From: Blasia pusilla
Taxonomy: Eukaryota; Marchantiophyta; Marchantiopsida; Blasiales
Direction of reading: 5' to 3'
Length of the DNA: 64,000 nt
Assembly (NCBI GenBank): GCA_050084515.1
Contig: CM114273.1
Coordinates: 12,276,001-12,340,000, forward strand
Of this stretch, positions 22,701-34,700 are shown one piece after another. Both the position numbers and the translations under genes were made by a program. Each line of letters begins with the position of its first letter. The first letter of the stretch is position 1. The notes under the pieces are model-generated. The model ran no database searches and had not been told where the DNA came from. It worked only from the letters and a program-made list of their open reading frames with translations.

Positions 22701-25194
22701 TCTCAAGCTTGTGACACAATCCCGTGTTCGCAAAAAACACTTCTCCAAGTTCCTTAAAACCGAGAGATGTCGGAAATTCGCATCAGAATGACACCGGCAC
22801 CGATGGATACCGAACGATCTCCCCGCGCACAGTACGCGTGCGTCTCAAACCCTTACCACAACGAAATATCGGAGATTCTTCCGCGAGCACTGTCGAGTAC
22901 CATGGCCAGTTCTCTGCGGGCGGGCATGGACTGTTCAGGTACGGGCACAGAATTTATTTGGTATTATAATGTCTAAGACTACTCCACTCGAATAGTTACG
23001 CTAGGGTAATTTCTCCGCTCATGAGACCTAAGTGAAAAGTTCGGGATCCAGATCTAGACATAGAATCTTCTTCCTACAATGCGAATGCCGCAAAACTTCG
23101 ATTTACTTTGCCGTTAATACCATACCTACCGAACGTGCTCTAAGCAGATGTGATGTCACGATTTTCGGATCGGTACTCGGATCTAAAAGCATCCAGAATC
23201 GAGAAGCGATGATGATCAGGAACATACCGTATCGACGCAGCCGCATCTCTTGCTTCCGGCCTCTTGAGGTCTATTTTTCGGGTCTCCATGCCCCCTCTTC
23301 TGTATCGCGATGGGTTTCCCGTCCTTTTTCTACATATATTTTTATATTACTTATGCACTTGCAATTGCGCCGGAACGCTCATGAGCAGTGACAGGAGTTC
23401 GCTACCGGTACCCTACTCGAAATCATCTCATAGGGCAGCACTCATACGCCGACCGAGTTCATAATTTGAGGTTGTAGTTCTACCGACATGTAGACTAATT
23501 ACAACACTAGTTGTTTAGGTACTGCATAAGTACAACTCGTCAAAGTTTGGCTATTCCAAAGAACGCGTTAGATGATGCCGAGAATCAGTCTAACATTTGT
23601 GTGTTCACATAAGCGTCCTGTACGCATGTTAAGAGAATCTTAGACAAGATCGATTACATCGACCTAAGGTTTGACTGCCCTGAACAGATAATGAGCCAAT
23701 TAACTTGAAAGGAGTAGAGGAGAACGTATAAAGATAATATGCCCATGACGCTAGATCGTAAGGTGGAACCGTGGAAGAACTTGTTTCCATTAACCTCATT
23801 AACCCGAGCTGTCGGAACAGTAAGATCTGGAAAGTATCCTAGAATGTATGATAAGATCTACTACTTATATGTAAAGACACGTGACAAATGAAAAATAACT
23901 GATTTTATGGAAACGTTTATGAGCAAGCACGAGGGGAAATTTTTCATAGAACGTAATCATGGATGATTTTAAATGAGCACGGTTGAGTAGTACGTATTTA
24001 CCGGGTTGATAAATTAGACCTGTCTATATGAGACAAACGTCTAGACTTCTGACACGACATATGATGACATTATCCATACAGCATGCATAAAAGTGCAACT
24101 GTATAAATAACGTATAGCGCCCATAGATAAAATATAATTAAAAAAATTTGTTAGCACTTATTTAGAAAGATACAAATGAAAATACACCATTTGAACAGAT
24201 ATAGCATCTCCCATCTACCCATTCACATACATGTTTACATGTTTTTACTTCACTTCACATGGACTTCCATGGGTAGCACCGAATCTACTAGATTCACACA
24301 TATATGAGTTCTATGAGTAATAGTACATGAGGCGGATCCACAATTCCGACCTTAGTTTATGCTGCTCCATGTCATCGGATGGACGCTTAAGAGGCCTTAG
24401 TCTAGGAAGTTACACTTACTTTCTGGAAGTAGTCCGGATTTAGAGGAATCACAAATATTTAGAGCTTGCACCAAACTTGTGAATAGTTTTTACTATTTCG
24501 TTTTGAGAATACTAGTTCAAACTATAATGAATGTATTTTGAGGATAAGGTGATGTCTTTTTAGTGAATTCAATTTGGAATGTTTTATAAAATTTATTGAA
24601 AAATATTAAAAGTTTAAAAAATTCATCCGGTAAATATGTTCTACTCAACCGTACGCGTATAATGTCATCCATGGTTACGACTCTTCTGTGCACGGACACG
24701 TGGAAAGACTTGCCTCCTAAAGCGCTACTCTAGGAATGACGCTCGGGTTTAGAAGCCGGAGATTGTGAGGAGTGGAATTCTCATTTAGTTTAGATTATCG
24801 TAATCCTCAATTGAGTTCCTACTCTTCGTATTATCACCCATACGTAGTTAAAAATAATGAGTCCAGGTACTAGTGATTGCATAAGACTTCTCTTTGTCAT
24901 CATGTGCACTTGAGCGTGTCAAAGATTCCTAGTACTATAAGGTTTGCTCGTCATGAATTATTGAACTGTATGGTATCTCGTATGAACTTTAAGATTCATG
25001 GACAAAAGTCACCAAAACGTGAATTCAACAGAATTAATTGGATAGTTTTAAATGACAGGGATAAGACGTAGGTATCTTGGAATTATTAACGTGAATTATA
25101 TACCATGACTTATAGGAATCTCTTTTTGGTTTAGGGATTTTTTTTCATGTATGTCACGGCATAATTCCATTGCAAATATTTTGAGATTACTTAA

Positions 25195-25720
25195 CTTTGA
25201 ATAGGAGAGGGGAGGAGGGATAAGTTTGAAATTTTCAAGAAGGGAGGAGAAGAGGAGAAGAGGGGGAAAAAAAGAGAAGTTTTTATTAAGAGAGGGTTTA
25301 GTAAATATTTTTCTTTAAACTCTAAAATTTTCAATAGGAGAGTGGCATAGAGATAGGGAACTTTTTTCAATAGAATAGGGAGCATAGGGGAGTTGGGAGT
25401 TGGGAGAGGAGAAGGTTAGAAAAAAAATTCAATAGGGTAGGGACTATAGGGGTTGGGGGAGGAGGAGAAGGTTGGAGAGAAGGAACAAAACCGACCTTGT
25501 TTGTTCTAAGTGGGAATAGAACAATTCTCTCCATCCCTCTTTGGACTGAAAAATGAGATGGATGGAGCAAGGAAGCGAAGGGGGCTAGGGGATAAATGGA
25601 GAGACGTACCCTCAATTCTCTTGAGGAACAAACACTCCATCCCTCCCAAGAGAAACACGGAGGGGAGATACAAATTAGAGGACATTCCTCCCTATGTCTA
25701 GAGGAAGAGACAATTAAGGA
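25195..25720. repeat. Purine-rich (GGA/GGGA) strand-asymmetric stretch
   Basis: The plus strand is dominated by G and A (GGAGAGGGGAGGAGGGATAA, GGAGGAGAAGAGGAGAAGAG, GGGGGAGGAGGAGAAGG). Frames through it on the minus strand give low-complexity Leu/Pro/Ser peptides and are not counted as genes. Confidence 0.65.
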
Positions 25721-26762
25721 TGACCCATATGCATCAATCCCTACCTATTCCTAATTATGGAGAGAGGCAATAAATGCCTTTCCACAACCCCATTTTCATC
25801 CTTTAAGCTATGCTCTTTTGAGGAAAGGGAGGAGAATAGGGTTGTAAAAGAGAAAGAGATTGAAGGTAGGGATGGACCCTATCCATTCCTTCATAGAGTA
25901 AAGACAAGAATGAGAAAGATGGATTCTAGGAGGAAATTTTGGAGATGGAATGACCCTCCATCTATGTGTAGATAAAAAGTCAATGGGGAACCTTCCTCTC
26001 TGCATAGGGAGGAAGACAAATGACTCTCCTAGGAAGGCTAGGGAGGGTCCCTATTGATGAGTGCATGGACACACCACCACAAAAGTACCAATATGAACTA
26101 AACTAAGGACCCTTAACTTCTAATTTAAATTAAATATCATAATGATAACAATGTCAAAGGTAATGGGAAATTATTGTATTATTTTATTCAAAAAAATTAG
26201 GAGTGATCTCTTAGCAAAGAATCTAAATGCCATTTGCACATGTTAAAATTTTGAGTTCGATAAAAAATTTAATTTGAGATATTGTTATTACTTAATATAA
26301 AAAATATACCTTATTGGGAAAGGCATAAAAGATACACGATCACAATTATGTAACTAATGTAACTTGCTCAAAAATCATGAAAAAGCTTGGTGCATATGTG
26401 TGTGAGACAGGTTGTCAGGTTTGAACGCTACAATTAGTAGCCAAATCCAACAAATGCCGCATTTTGATCCCCCGAGTACCTCAAACAATGGCTATGGTAA
26501 TTTCTCCTCTTCACATTAATTCTTGTAATTCTTCTAGTATTTATTTATGAAATTATCTTATAATGGAGTTAAAGAATGAATCCCTCTCCCTCTTCCTTTC
26601 TCAAACATACGCAAAGAATAGCATGCGGCAAAGACCAAGACGACACAAACCACTAATAGGTGATATTCTCCCATAAACTTACTTTGAATATCTTGTATGC
26701 GTAGATTTTCATTTTCCTTGCTTAGCCTAGTTCAATTTGCTCTTGCTTCTTAGTATACCTTA

Positions 26763-27440
26763 CAAGGTTGCACATGGACAAAGTCTATGTCCAGGGACTT
26801 ATGTCCGTCCTAGAGATGGACATGCCTATGTGTACCTAGGTTATCGCAGCCCACACCGCCCATAATGTAGATATGGGCTCAACTAGTACCACCACTAGTA
26901 ATGACTTGTCAAGTGTTCTTGCCACCCGGTCTATATCTTGCACCAAGCTCACGAAGGCCTGCACTATGAGGGCCCGCTCTCTACGGGCCTACCGCGGGCC
27001 AGGCGGGCTCAACCATTGTTGCGTAAAAATGGACAAGGCCATCCCTAGGGTAGACACGGAAGGACAAGTGTGGACATGTCCACGAAAATGGATTGCAAGA
27101 GGTAGGGTCAACACTTATAGCTTGTGGTGGAAGGCAAGATAGGGGCAGACCTGGCAATAAGGGGGGAGGGAGTGGAGGTAGGGGAAGGAAGAAATGGGAA
27201 CATAGAGCCAAGTGGGAGGATGAGAATAAATGAGGAGGTGGGGCCCGTATGGCCATGTCCGTGGACACATACAACCTTGGACTCGACATAGGCATCTGCG
27301 AGTTGGACAAGGGCTTGTAGGCCACACACTAGTTTAATCCCTTCCCACACGGAATCCTGCATCCCAAGCCGACGTAGGCGACTAGAGTATGAGAAAAACC
27401 TAGGCAAGGGACTTGTTGGATCTGTTTCCATGCAACCTTG
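26763..27440 (+). mobile_element. Non-autonomous hAT-like TIR element, GCCCGC-type, with nested copy
   Basis: 678 bp from CAAGGTTGCA (26763) to TGCAACCTTG (ending 27440), a perfect 10-bp inverted repeat, flanked by a perfect 8-bp target duplication ATACCTTA (26755-26762 and 27441-27448). The subterminal GGACAAAGTC and TATGTCCGTCCTA motifs are shared with the other copies. The interior has GGGCCC/CGCGGGCC-rich sequence split by a second element at 27014-27279. This copy gives the clearest definition of the family termini. Confidence 0.92.
27014..27279 (-). mobile_element. Nested C-rich-core TIR element, reverse orientation
   Basis: Ends CATTGTTGCG (27014) and ACAACCTTG (ending 27279) are imperfect inverted repeats. 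Flanking 8-mers GGCTCAAC and GACTCGAC agree at 6 of 8 positions, with two G/A differences. Read in reverse, the interior (GTGTCCACGGACATGGCC, GGGCCCCACC, CTTGCCTTCCACCA) resembles the copies at 10213 and 14105. It is an older insertion into the GCCCGC-type element. Confidence 0.65.
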
Positions 27441-28302
27441 ATACCTTAAGCCAAAATGAATCTCTACATTGATTGAAATTTATATATATTTGTAGTCACA
27501 TAGTTTAGATCTACATGGAAATTTTTTTGTCCTTTAATTCTTCATTTCATATATAGAGATCCCTTGAAACCTCACAAACTCATATTAGCAACTTTTTAAG
27601 AGTTATTTAAGGATTCCAATGGAATCATGCTAAGATTTTCCATCTTGTGCTTAATTGAGGAAAGCAATATTCTTCCAAGTTTTATGTTTAAGGTCCCAAA
27701 AATCAAGGATTTCCATGAAGAAAGAGAAAGAGCTAAGTAGAATCAAAGTTTGGAAAAAAAATCAAGCTAAAATTTGGGCCTAATTTGCTCTTCTTGATTT
27801 CCTAAAAGAGCAATGTTCATTGCCCAACTCTCATAGACTACTATGTAGCCACTTAGTGTCCAAATGTTTTCACACAATTTAGGCCCAAAAATTTGGGAGA
27901 TGCCAAAATCTTACCTTAAGCATATTATATTCGTAATATGATTTTACCTTCCAATGACAAAATGCAAATAATAAGTACTAATCATATAAGTAGTATGCAC
28001 TAAGCCGGATTCATGGAAATGAATATACTTCACAAATGGAAAACATAATGAAATCATTATATCAAACATATGTTGAAATTATAAAGTTAAAAAATGAATA
28101 GTAAATATAAGTTCTTGCTTTAATATATGAGATTATCTATACTATTATGGGAGAACGCGTTCTCAGAAGTGCAACCAGCCAGGCTTTTGCCACGTGAGCT
28201 TTTTGCCAAATGAAGAGATCGACAAATTGGCTTATGATGCATGTTTTCTCATAGCCGTTGGATGATGCATTTTAGGGTTAAGGGTTATCCGCCGCTTGAG
28301 GC

Positions 28303-28443
28303 TTTTTATGCGAGTTGTCAATTTTTCGCCCTTAGGAGAGTTAAGATCTTCGGGAGAAGGGACGTTCATTGATTTTATGCGAGTTTTCAAATTTTCATCC
28401 TTACGACATTTAAGATCTTCGGGAGAAGGGACGTCCGTTGATT
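28303..28443. repeat. 69-bp tandem duplication in Helitron leader
   Basis: Two copies of a unit containing TATGCGAGTT, AAGATCTTCGGGAGAAGGGA and CGTTGATTT start about 69 bp apart (TATGCGAG at 28307 and 28376). Non-coding or of unknown coding value. Confidence 0.8.
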
Positions 28444-28789
28444 TAAATGACCTCTCATTTAGTGAAAAGCTTGCGAGAGGGATCAAGACGATGTGTTCAG
28501 GTTTCAAACCTACGAGGAGCATTGTATTTATTGCTTCACAGATATTAGAACTCCCCATTGTGCTCTCGACAATCAGGTGACGTCAATCAATTTACTTGCT
28601 TTATTTTCACAGACCATTGAGGCGTGCATTCTGAGGTTTATTATCATTGGTATGAATAGACTATTGCAAGTAATGCAATAGATTCCAAACTCTACCTCTA
28701 GCAATACACACGATAACATTCTAATTTTTGTATGCTTCCTACAATCCAGGTAATGCTACATCGACTCCAAGTTGTGATTCGACTCCTGC

Positions 28790-29185
28790 TGTCTCCTCCC
28801 GATTCAGCAGAACCAACTTTGAGCCCAACTCCGACTTTGGTTGCAGCTCTAGCGGCTCCCAAGCACATTACTACTCGACTCAGCTCCAACTCTGTCTCTG
28901 TCTCCCGCTCCACCTCCAACCGTAGCTCACGCAGCTCCCTAGCACGCTCTCTACTCCACTTCAGGTTTTGATTTGACTTGCTATCTCCTCTCGATTCAAC
29001 AGCTCCAACTTTGAGCCCATCTTCAACTCCATCTACTGCTCTAGCTCCGACTTTGGCTGCATCTCTAGCGGCTCCCGAGCACGGGTACTACTTGACTCAG
29101 CTCCAGCTCTGTCTCCCGCTCCACATCCGACCGCAGCTCCCTAGCACGCTCTCTACTCGGCTCAGCTCCAGCGGCTCCAAAGCAC
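28790..29185. repeat. AGCTCC/Ser-rich imperfect repeat in Helitron leader
   Basis: A block containing AACTTTGAGCCCA, CTAGCGGCTCCC, CTCTGTCTCCCGCTCCAC and CTCCCTAGCACGCTCTCTAC occurs twice, about 215 bp apart. The frames are serine/threonine/proline-rich low complexity. It could be a captured host fragment expanded by duplication. Confidence 0.6.
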
Positions 29186-31700
29186 GGCTCTCAAACCAGC
29201 GGCCATTATGGACAGAGGTTCAAAACGAAATACAGCCAACTAAACATGGCAACCAAAGTCACAGCACGAAAGTCAACACAAGGGAAGGGGAAGAGTGTGT
29301 CTAAGGCAACTACTTCCAAAAAGCATTATGGTGTAAAGTCACCTGATTTTGAACCATTGGAAACCTCCAAGTGGTCCCCCATATCTGGATAGAAAGTCAT
29401 GCGCTTGAGTAAGTGGAAAACGTCTCACTTTCCAAGCAGTCCTTGGGGAGAGAGACTCACTCCCGAACATGCTCCAGGCTTCGAAAGTGGGGTAAAGGAT
29501 TCCCTTCCTACTGGAGCACACCATGCATTGTCGGATAAGGGTTATGATCTTGAACCAATTGAAGGTTTGGGAAACGACATTTTTATTGCAATCCAGGGGA
29601 CGCCCCCATATCGGCTTAGAAGGACCAGTAACGAGAGGGTCAACACGAAAGAGGGGATCTGCAAAGAAACGGCAGAGATCTCCAAACCTCAATGTAAAAC
29701 AACATCACTCGGAGTCTCATAGGACATCCCCTATTCAGGTAGATAGACCTACTACATGCGTCTCAAAACCACGGGAGATGAACAAGTCACCTCAGAGAGC
29801 ACCAACAGGAAAGAGTGTGGTAGTTAATATACATATATTTGGAGATGACCTTCGTAGCTAGTAGAGAAAGAGTTTGCGGATGAATCATCTGTAGCAAATG
29901 ACACATGTAATGCTATCTTTGAGAAGCGAGCAACTTATGGAAGTTGTGGTATCCCATGTATGAATTTCTATCACAAGACTCTCCCTCCCTAGCTATCAGT
30001 ACTCAACTCAAGTACTGTTGACTATGACAAATGTCTCGAACGGAGACATTTTTGAAGGGCGGTCGGATCGGTAGTAGTAAAAACTAGATCCAACAAGGAA
30101 ACAATGGGGCTGCCTTAGAACTTGGTGCGAGATGCAGCGCCACCAACGGAGGTGGGAATGAACGAGTAGGTTGTCCCACACCTTATTGCACCCAAGGAGC
30201 CATGGACTTAGTGCATCAGAAATATAGGACCGAACCCAAACCGCGCACATGAGAAGAATTGTTTGCAAGGCGCAGAGATTAAATCAGGCTGCAAAGAAAA
30301 CAACACCAAGCCAAGATCACTAAGATAGGTCGGACTCTTTCGACAACAAGGACGATGCAGAGCAGGTGCAAGGAGACACCAGCAAGCAAATTGTATTCAA
30401 ACTCGCCAACTAAACAACACTCGAGAATGATGTGCACGAGACCCTAATCAGCCAGTCAAACAACAACACTCGAGAACCATCCGGTCAAGCGTCACTTCCG
30501 AGTGAGAGCAAACAATGCCGAGCAAGTGTTTGAGGCAGTGCTGCACAGCCAAGTGAGAGCGGAGCCCGTGAGGATTACAGCAAGGTTGAACCATCCAAGC
30601 ATAAGACCAAAGACAGGAGAACCAGCAATGTTGCATAGCCGACTGATGCACAGTCGTGTGAGAGCAGAGTCCTTTAGGAGAAGTGCGGAGCCCGTGAGGC
30701 TTAGAACAGAAGACCAAAGATGAAACCTGGAACGTTGCACAGCCGTATGAGAGCGGAGTCCGTGAGGAGAAGTGCGGAGCCCGTGAGGCTTAGAGCAAGG
30801 TTGTGAGGGGCAAGTGGGCGGGAATGAGGAAGTGAGCGTTGCAAGGGAGAGGGTAGTCAGGGGGAGACGCATCCCGTTAGAATCGGGGAAGGGGGAAAGG
30901 GGGCGGGGGCGGCCATGTCTCAGACGCTGGCCGTCTGATTTAAGATCGAACGGTCTAACAATGATCGCACAGGCTTATGATCGTAGTAGGGGGGAAGGGG
31001 GTGAGGGGCGGCCGTTCGATTAATAATCTAATGGTCCATAAAAAGTGGACCGTTAGATGTGGGCCTCATGCCAAGTTCGATTAATAATCTAGAGGCGGCG
31101 TCAACTGCGGGTAGGGTTGGATAAATGTTAGGTTCAGGATAGGTTGAGTAGTAGGTTTGGGATAGGTTCGGTAGGCTTTTTTTCCAAAAAAATTTTTGGA
31201 TTTCGTTTTTCCTTTTTTGCCTCTTCCTACCAAATTTTTTTCATATTTTTCCAAATTTTCTTAAACATCCCAGCTAAAATAACTTTATATTTTTTTTCTT
31301 TTAAATTTTTTTTTAATTTCTCATTCTCATTCTCTTAAAATCTTTCTTTTAAAATCTTCCTCTAAAATTGGTTTATGTCTAGCTCGCAACTTTTTCATTC
31401 TCTTTCTCTCTTTTTTTGCACTTTACGTTATTTCTTTATCTCATCTAATTTTTTCCTCATTTTTCCCATTTAATTTTCATCATTGTCTTCTCATTCTCAT
31501 CCTCTTAAAAATTTTCTTTTAAAATCTTCCTCTAAAAGTGGTTTATGTCTAGCTTGCAACTTTTCATTCTCTTTCTCTTTTTTTTGCTCTTTACGTTATT
31601 TGATTATCCAATCTAATTTTTTCCTCATTTTTCCCATTTAATTTTCATCATTGTCTTTTCATCATCATTTTTTTTTCAATTTTGAATAAGTAGTTTTGTG
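29186..31700. other. Remaining Helitron leader, no recognised protein
   Basis: Contains short open pieces at 29399-29861 whose products I do not recognise. Direct repeats built on GCGGAGCCCGTGAGG lie at about 30550-30800. GGGGCGGCCG-containing sequence at 30900-31060 includes TTTAAGATCGAACGGTC. From 31180 to 31690 it is T-rich with a repeated block (GTTTATGTCTAGCT at about 31370 and 31540). Confidence 0.45.
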
Positions 31701-31713
31701 GTGTGTAATGTAG

Positions 31714-34700
31714 ATGGCGAGTGGAGGTGGATTATTATTGAATGTGGAGAGACAGCCGCTAGGAGTTATTACAAATATACCGATTCTACAACAAAATTCA
31801 GGGAGACAAATCGAAGAATTGAAGAACACCTCTCTAATGTTAGCACGTGTCTTTGGAAGAACAATAGAAGCAACGTATTTCCATTTCCGCGATACGCCTT
31901 ACATCCCATGTTTTGTATGTATATACTAAAATGATACAATCTTGGATTTTATGCATAGACTTCATTTTCCATAAAATCCGACATATTTGCGTGACTTCCG
32001 AAAATTGATGCTTTTGAACGCACAACAAAAAAGGTGTGCACATCGCAAGGAAATATTAGCTCAAAAAGCACATGTTGAAGATGAATTCCTTCCCAAAACA
32101 TCTCCAACGTAAGTTTGTAAAATTGACAATCATTTAACATGTCCACATTTCCACCCTTCATAATCTTCACTTTTAATTTAAGTTAGTGCATTGCTCTTAA
32201 CATTTCTGTATTGTTTCAGACTTCCTATTCCATTGAATCCTATGGATGTACGTGATTTTCTGAAGGTTCTACGCGGCGATGCCCAAAAACGAAAAGGTGC
32301 TATTCGTATTGATAAAATGGAAGCCTTCAAAGAAAAAAAAGAGGTGTTATTATCGAGATTATAGAAAAAGAAGGAAAGCGCTTCATGGTCAAGTTGAGAC
32401 TCCGATGGTAGTTCAAAGTATTCGAACTACTCCAAATAAAGAGCTTATGGCTATTGGTAGTCAATCCATGAGGTACATATCTAACTTTTTACATCCTTGC
32501 TAAAAATCTTTGATTGTTCATTTTTAATTTGTATGTATTATGTAATATATTGATGTTTTCTCAGGCCTTTTGATGAGGATGGAGGAATGGTAGGAGAAAA
32601 TCAAGAATTTCATCTTCCATCCACATATCGGATACATGCATCAGCAAGACGGGAGTTACGTGATAGTGCACTCCATGAAGTTGTCGAGAATATATCTATG
32701 ACAAGGCCAACTACTTATGTGATACCAGAAGTTGAGTTACCTATCACTCTTCCAATTCTATTTCAACATGAAGTTGTTGAGAATTCTTCGACTCTTCCCC
32801 GTTCCGAGGATGAAGCAAGGTCAAGAGTGGATCCTTTGTCTTCTACCATTAATGGAGTTGTGTTATCTCCAAAAAGTGCCACTAAACAAAATGCTTCTAG
32901 GATTCCTCCGTTGTTTGTTGTTGATAGTGTTGTAAGATTAAATACATTAATTGAATCTTGCAAGAAGACCAAATTTCCAAGAAAATGATATTAGGAAGTT
33001 GAGAGTACAGAGGAGTTTGAATCGTGTCAGCGGTCGTCATACATTAGGTTATATGACAGAGATATGCCCATCATGTCATGGTTTACATTGGAAATGTGAA
33101 AGGGTGAAAGGCTTAAAGATTAGTGACTCACCATATGGCATGTGTTGTGACCATGGGAGAATACATTTACCCCTCTTGAAATCATCTCCTCCATTCCTCA
33201 AATCCTTGATTTCAGGTGTTGGTCCTAGAAGTCTTCATTTTCTTACACATGATAGAGCTTACAATTCTGCGCTTCTACTGGCCTCTACTGGAGTGCATGT
33301 AAATGAACAAATACGTGGCACTAGACACTTTAGGGTCCAACGGGGGATTTATCATTCTATTGGATCCTTATATCCTGATATGGGGTGTCATCCCCAATTT
33401 GCTCAACTCTACATCCATGATACCGCAAATGAATTGGAGAATCGTGAAAGAGTTATGTCTAAATCTTCAGATCTAAATATAGATATTTTGAGAGGGCTAC
33501 AAGACATGTTACATGAATGCAACCCATATGTGAAGATCTTTTGTCATATGGCATATGAAGCAACTGACCTTAATATGCACACCATCCTCAAGGCAAGTAA
33601 GAGAGGTCTCGATGTAAGCGTTATAATTTACCAATGGCTTCTGAGGTTACGGCTATATTGTCGGGTAATGGTAGTGAACATGTTGACCATCGTGATATAA
33701 TTGTACGAATACTTGGAGGAGGAGTGAAGCCTATATCAGATCTCAATCAAGCATATATTCCACTACATTTTGTTCTATTATTTATCTATGGTGAAGTAGG
33801 TTGGCATCCTCGAATACCCTTCTGGAAGATTGAAGGTCATAGAGAATCCCAACGATTGGGCCGGATTATTCATGAGGAGGGACAGGTGGAACCTTTAGAA
33901 GATTGGATGAATGAGTAAAGAGTTTATGGTGATATTTTTGAGGAAAGAAAAACAAAGAGTGTTACGGCCTTGCAATTTGCATATTTTCGACTTCAAACGC
34001 GGATTGGAGGCAAAGATGACAATCGATTATTGCAGTTTGATTGACTAACTCAAGAATATATGGTTGACCTCTATACAACTGTAGAGATGCAACGATTATC
34101 ATGGGTTTGCTTGAATCAAAAGGAGTTAAGGGCTGAATTATATCAAGGTGTAAAGGATGCCATGCATCGACATGATGTGGATAGTCGAAGGGTTGGGAGG
34201 CGCATTATATTACCTTCTTCTTTTACTGGAGGGCCGCGTCACATGCATCAATTGTATCAAGATGCAATGGCAATTGTAAGACATTTGGGGAAGCCGGACT
34301 ACTTTTTGACTATGACATGCAATCCAAAGTGGGAGGAGATTACATCAGCCTTATTACCTAGTCAATCAGCTGCCGACCGACCTCATTTGGTTGTATGGGT
34401 TTTTGAGAAGAAAAAGAAAGAGTTATTAAGGCTTATCATCAAGAGGCAGATATTGGGATGAGTTGCAAGATGCATCCATGTGGTGAAATTCCAAAAAAGA
34501 GGTTTGCCGCATGTGCACGTTCTTATTATATTAGGACGGGAGGATAAACCACGTACCACTCATGATTATGATCGTATTATTTCAGCAAAAATCCCTGAAT
34601 AATCTACCCATCCAAGGTTGTATTCTACTATTGCTAATTGCATGGTTCATGGGCCATGTGGACCATTAAATCCAAATGTACCATGTATGGATAAGGAAAC

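Larger units (their letters stand above)
17103..24720. other. CG-rich unique island, no recognisable gene
   Basis: The base composition changes sharply here: CG dinucleotides are frequent (for example throughout 17240-17520 and 23020-23460), while the flanking transposon DNA has few. I found no transposon termini, tandem repeats or known protein motifs. The longest open frame (17991-18494, plus, 167 codons) contains a proline run from a poly-C tract and resembles nothing known to me. The island may hold non-coding RNA genes, short exons or conserved intergenic DNA. Confidence 0.5.
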
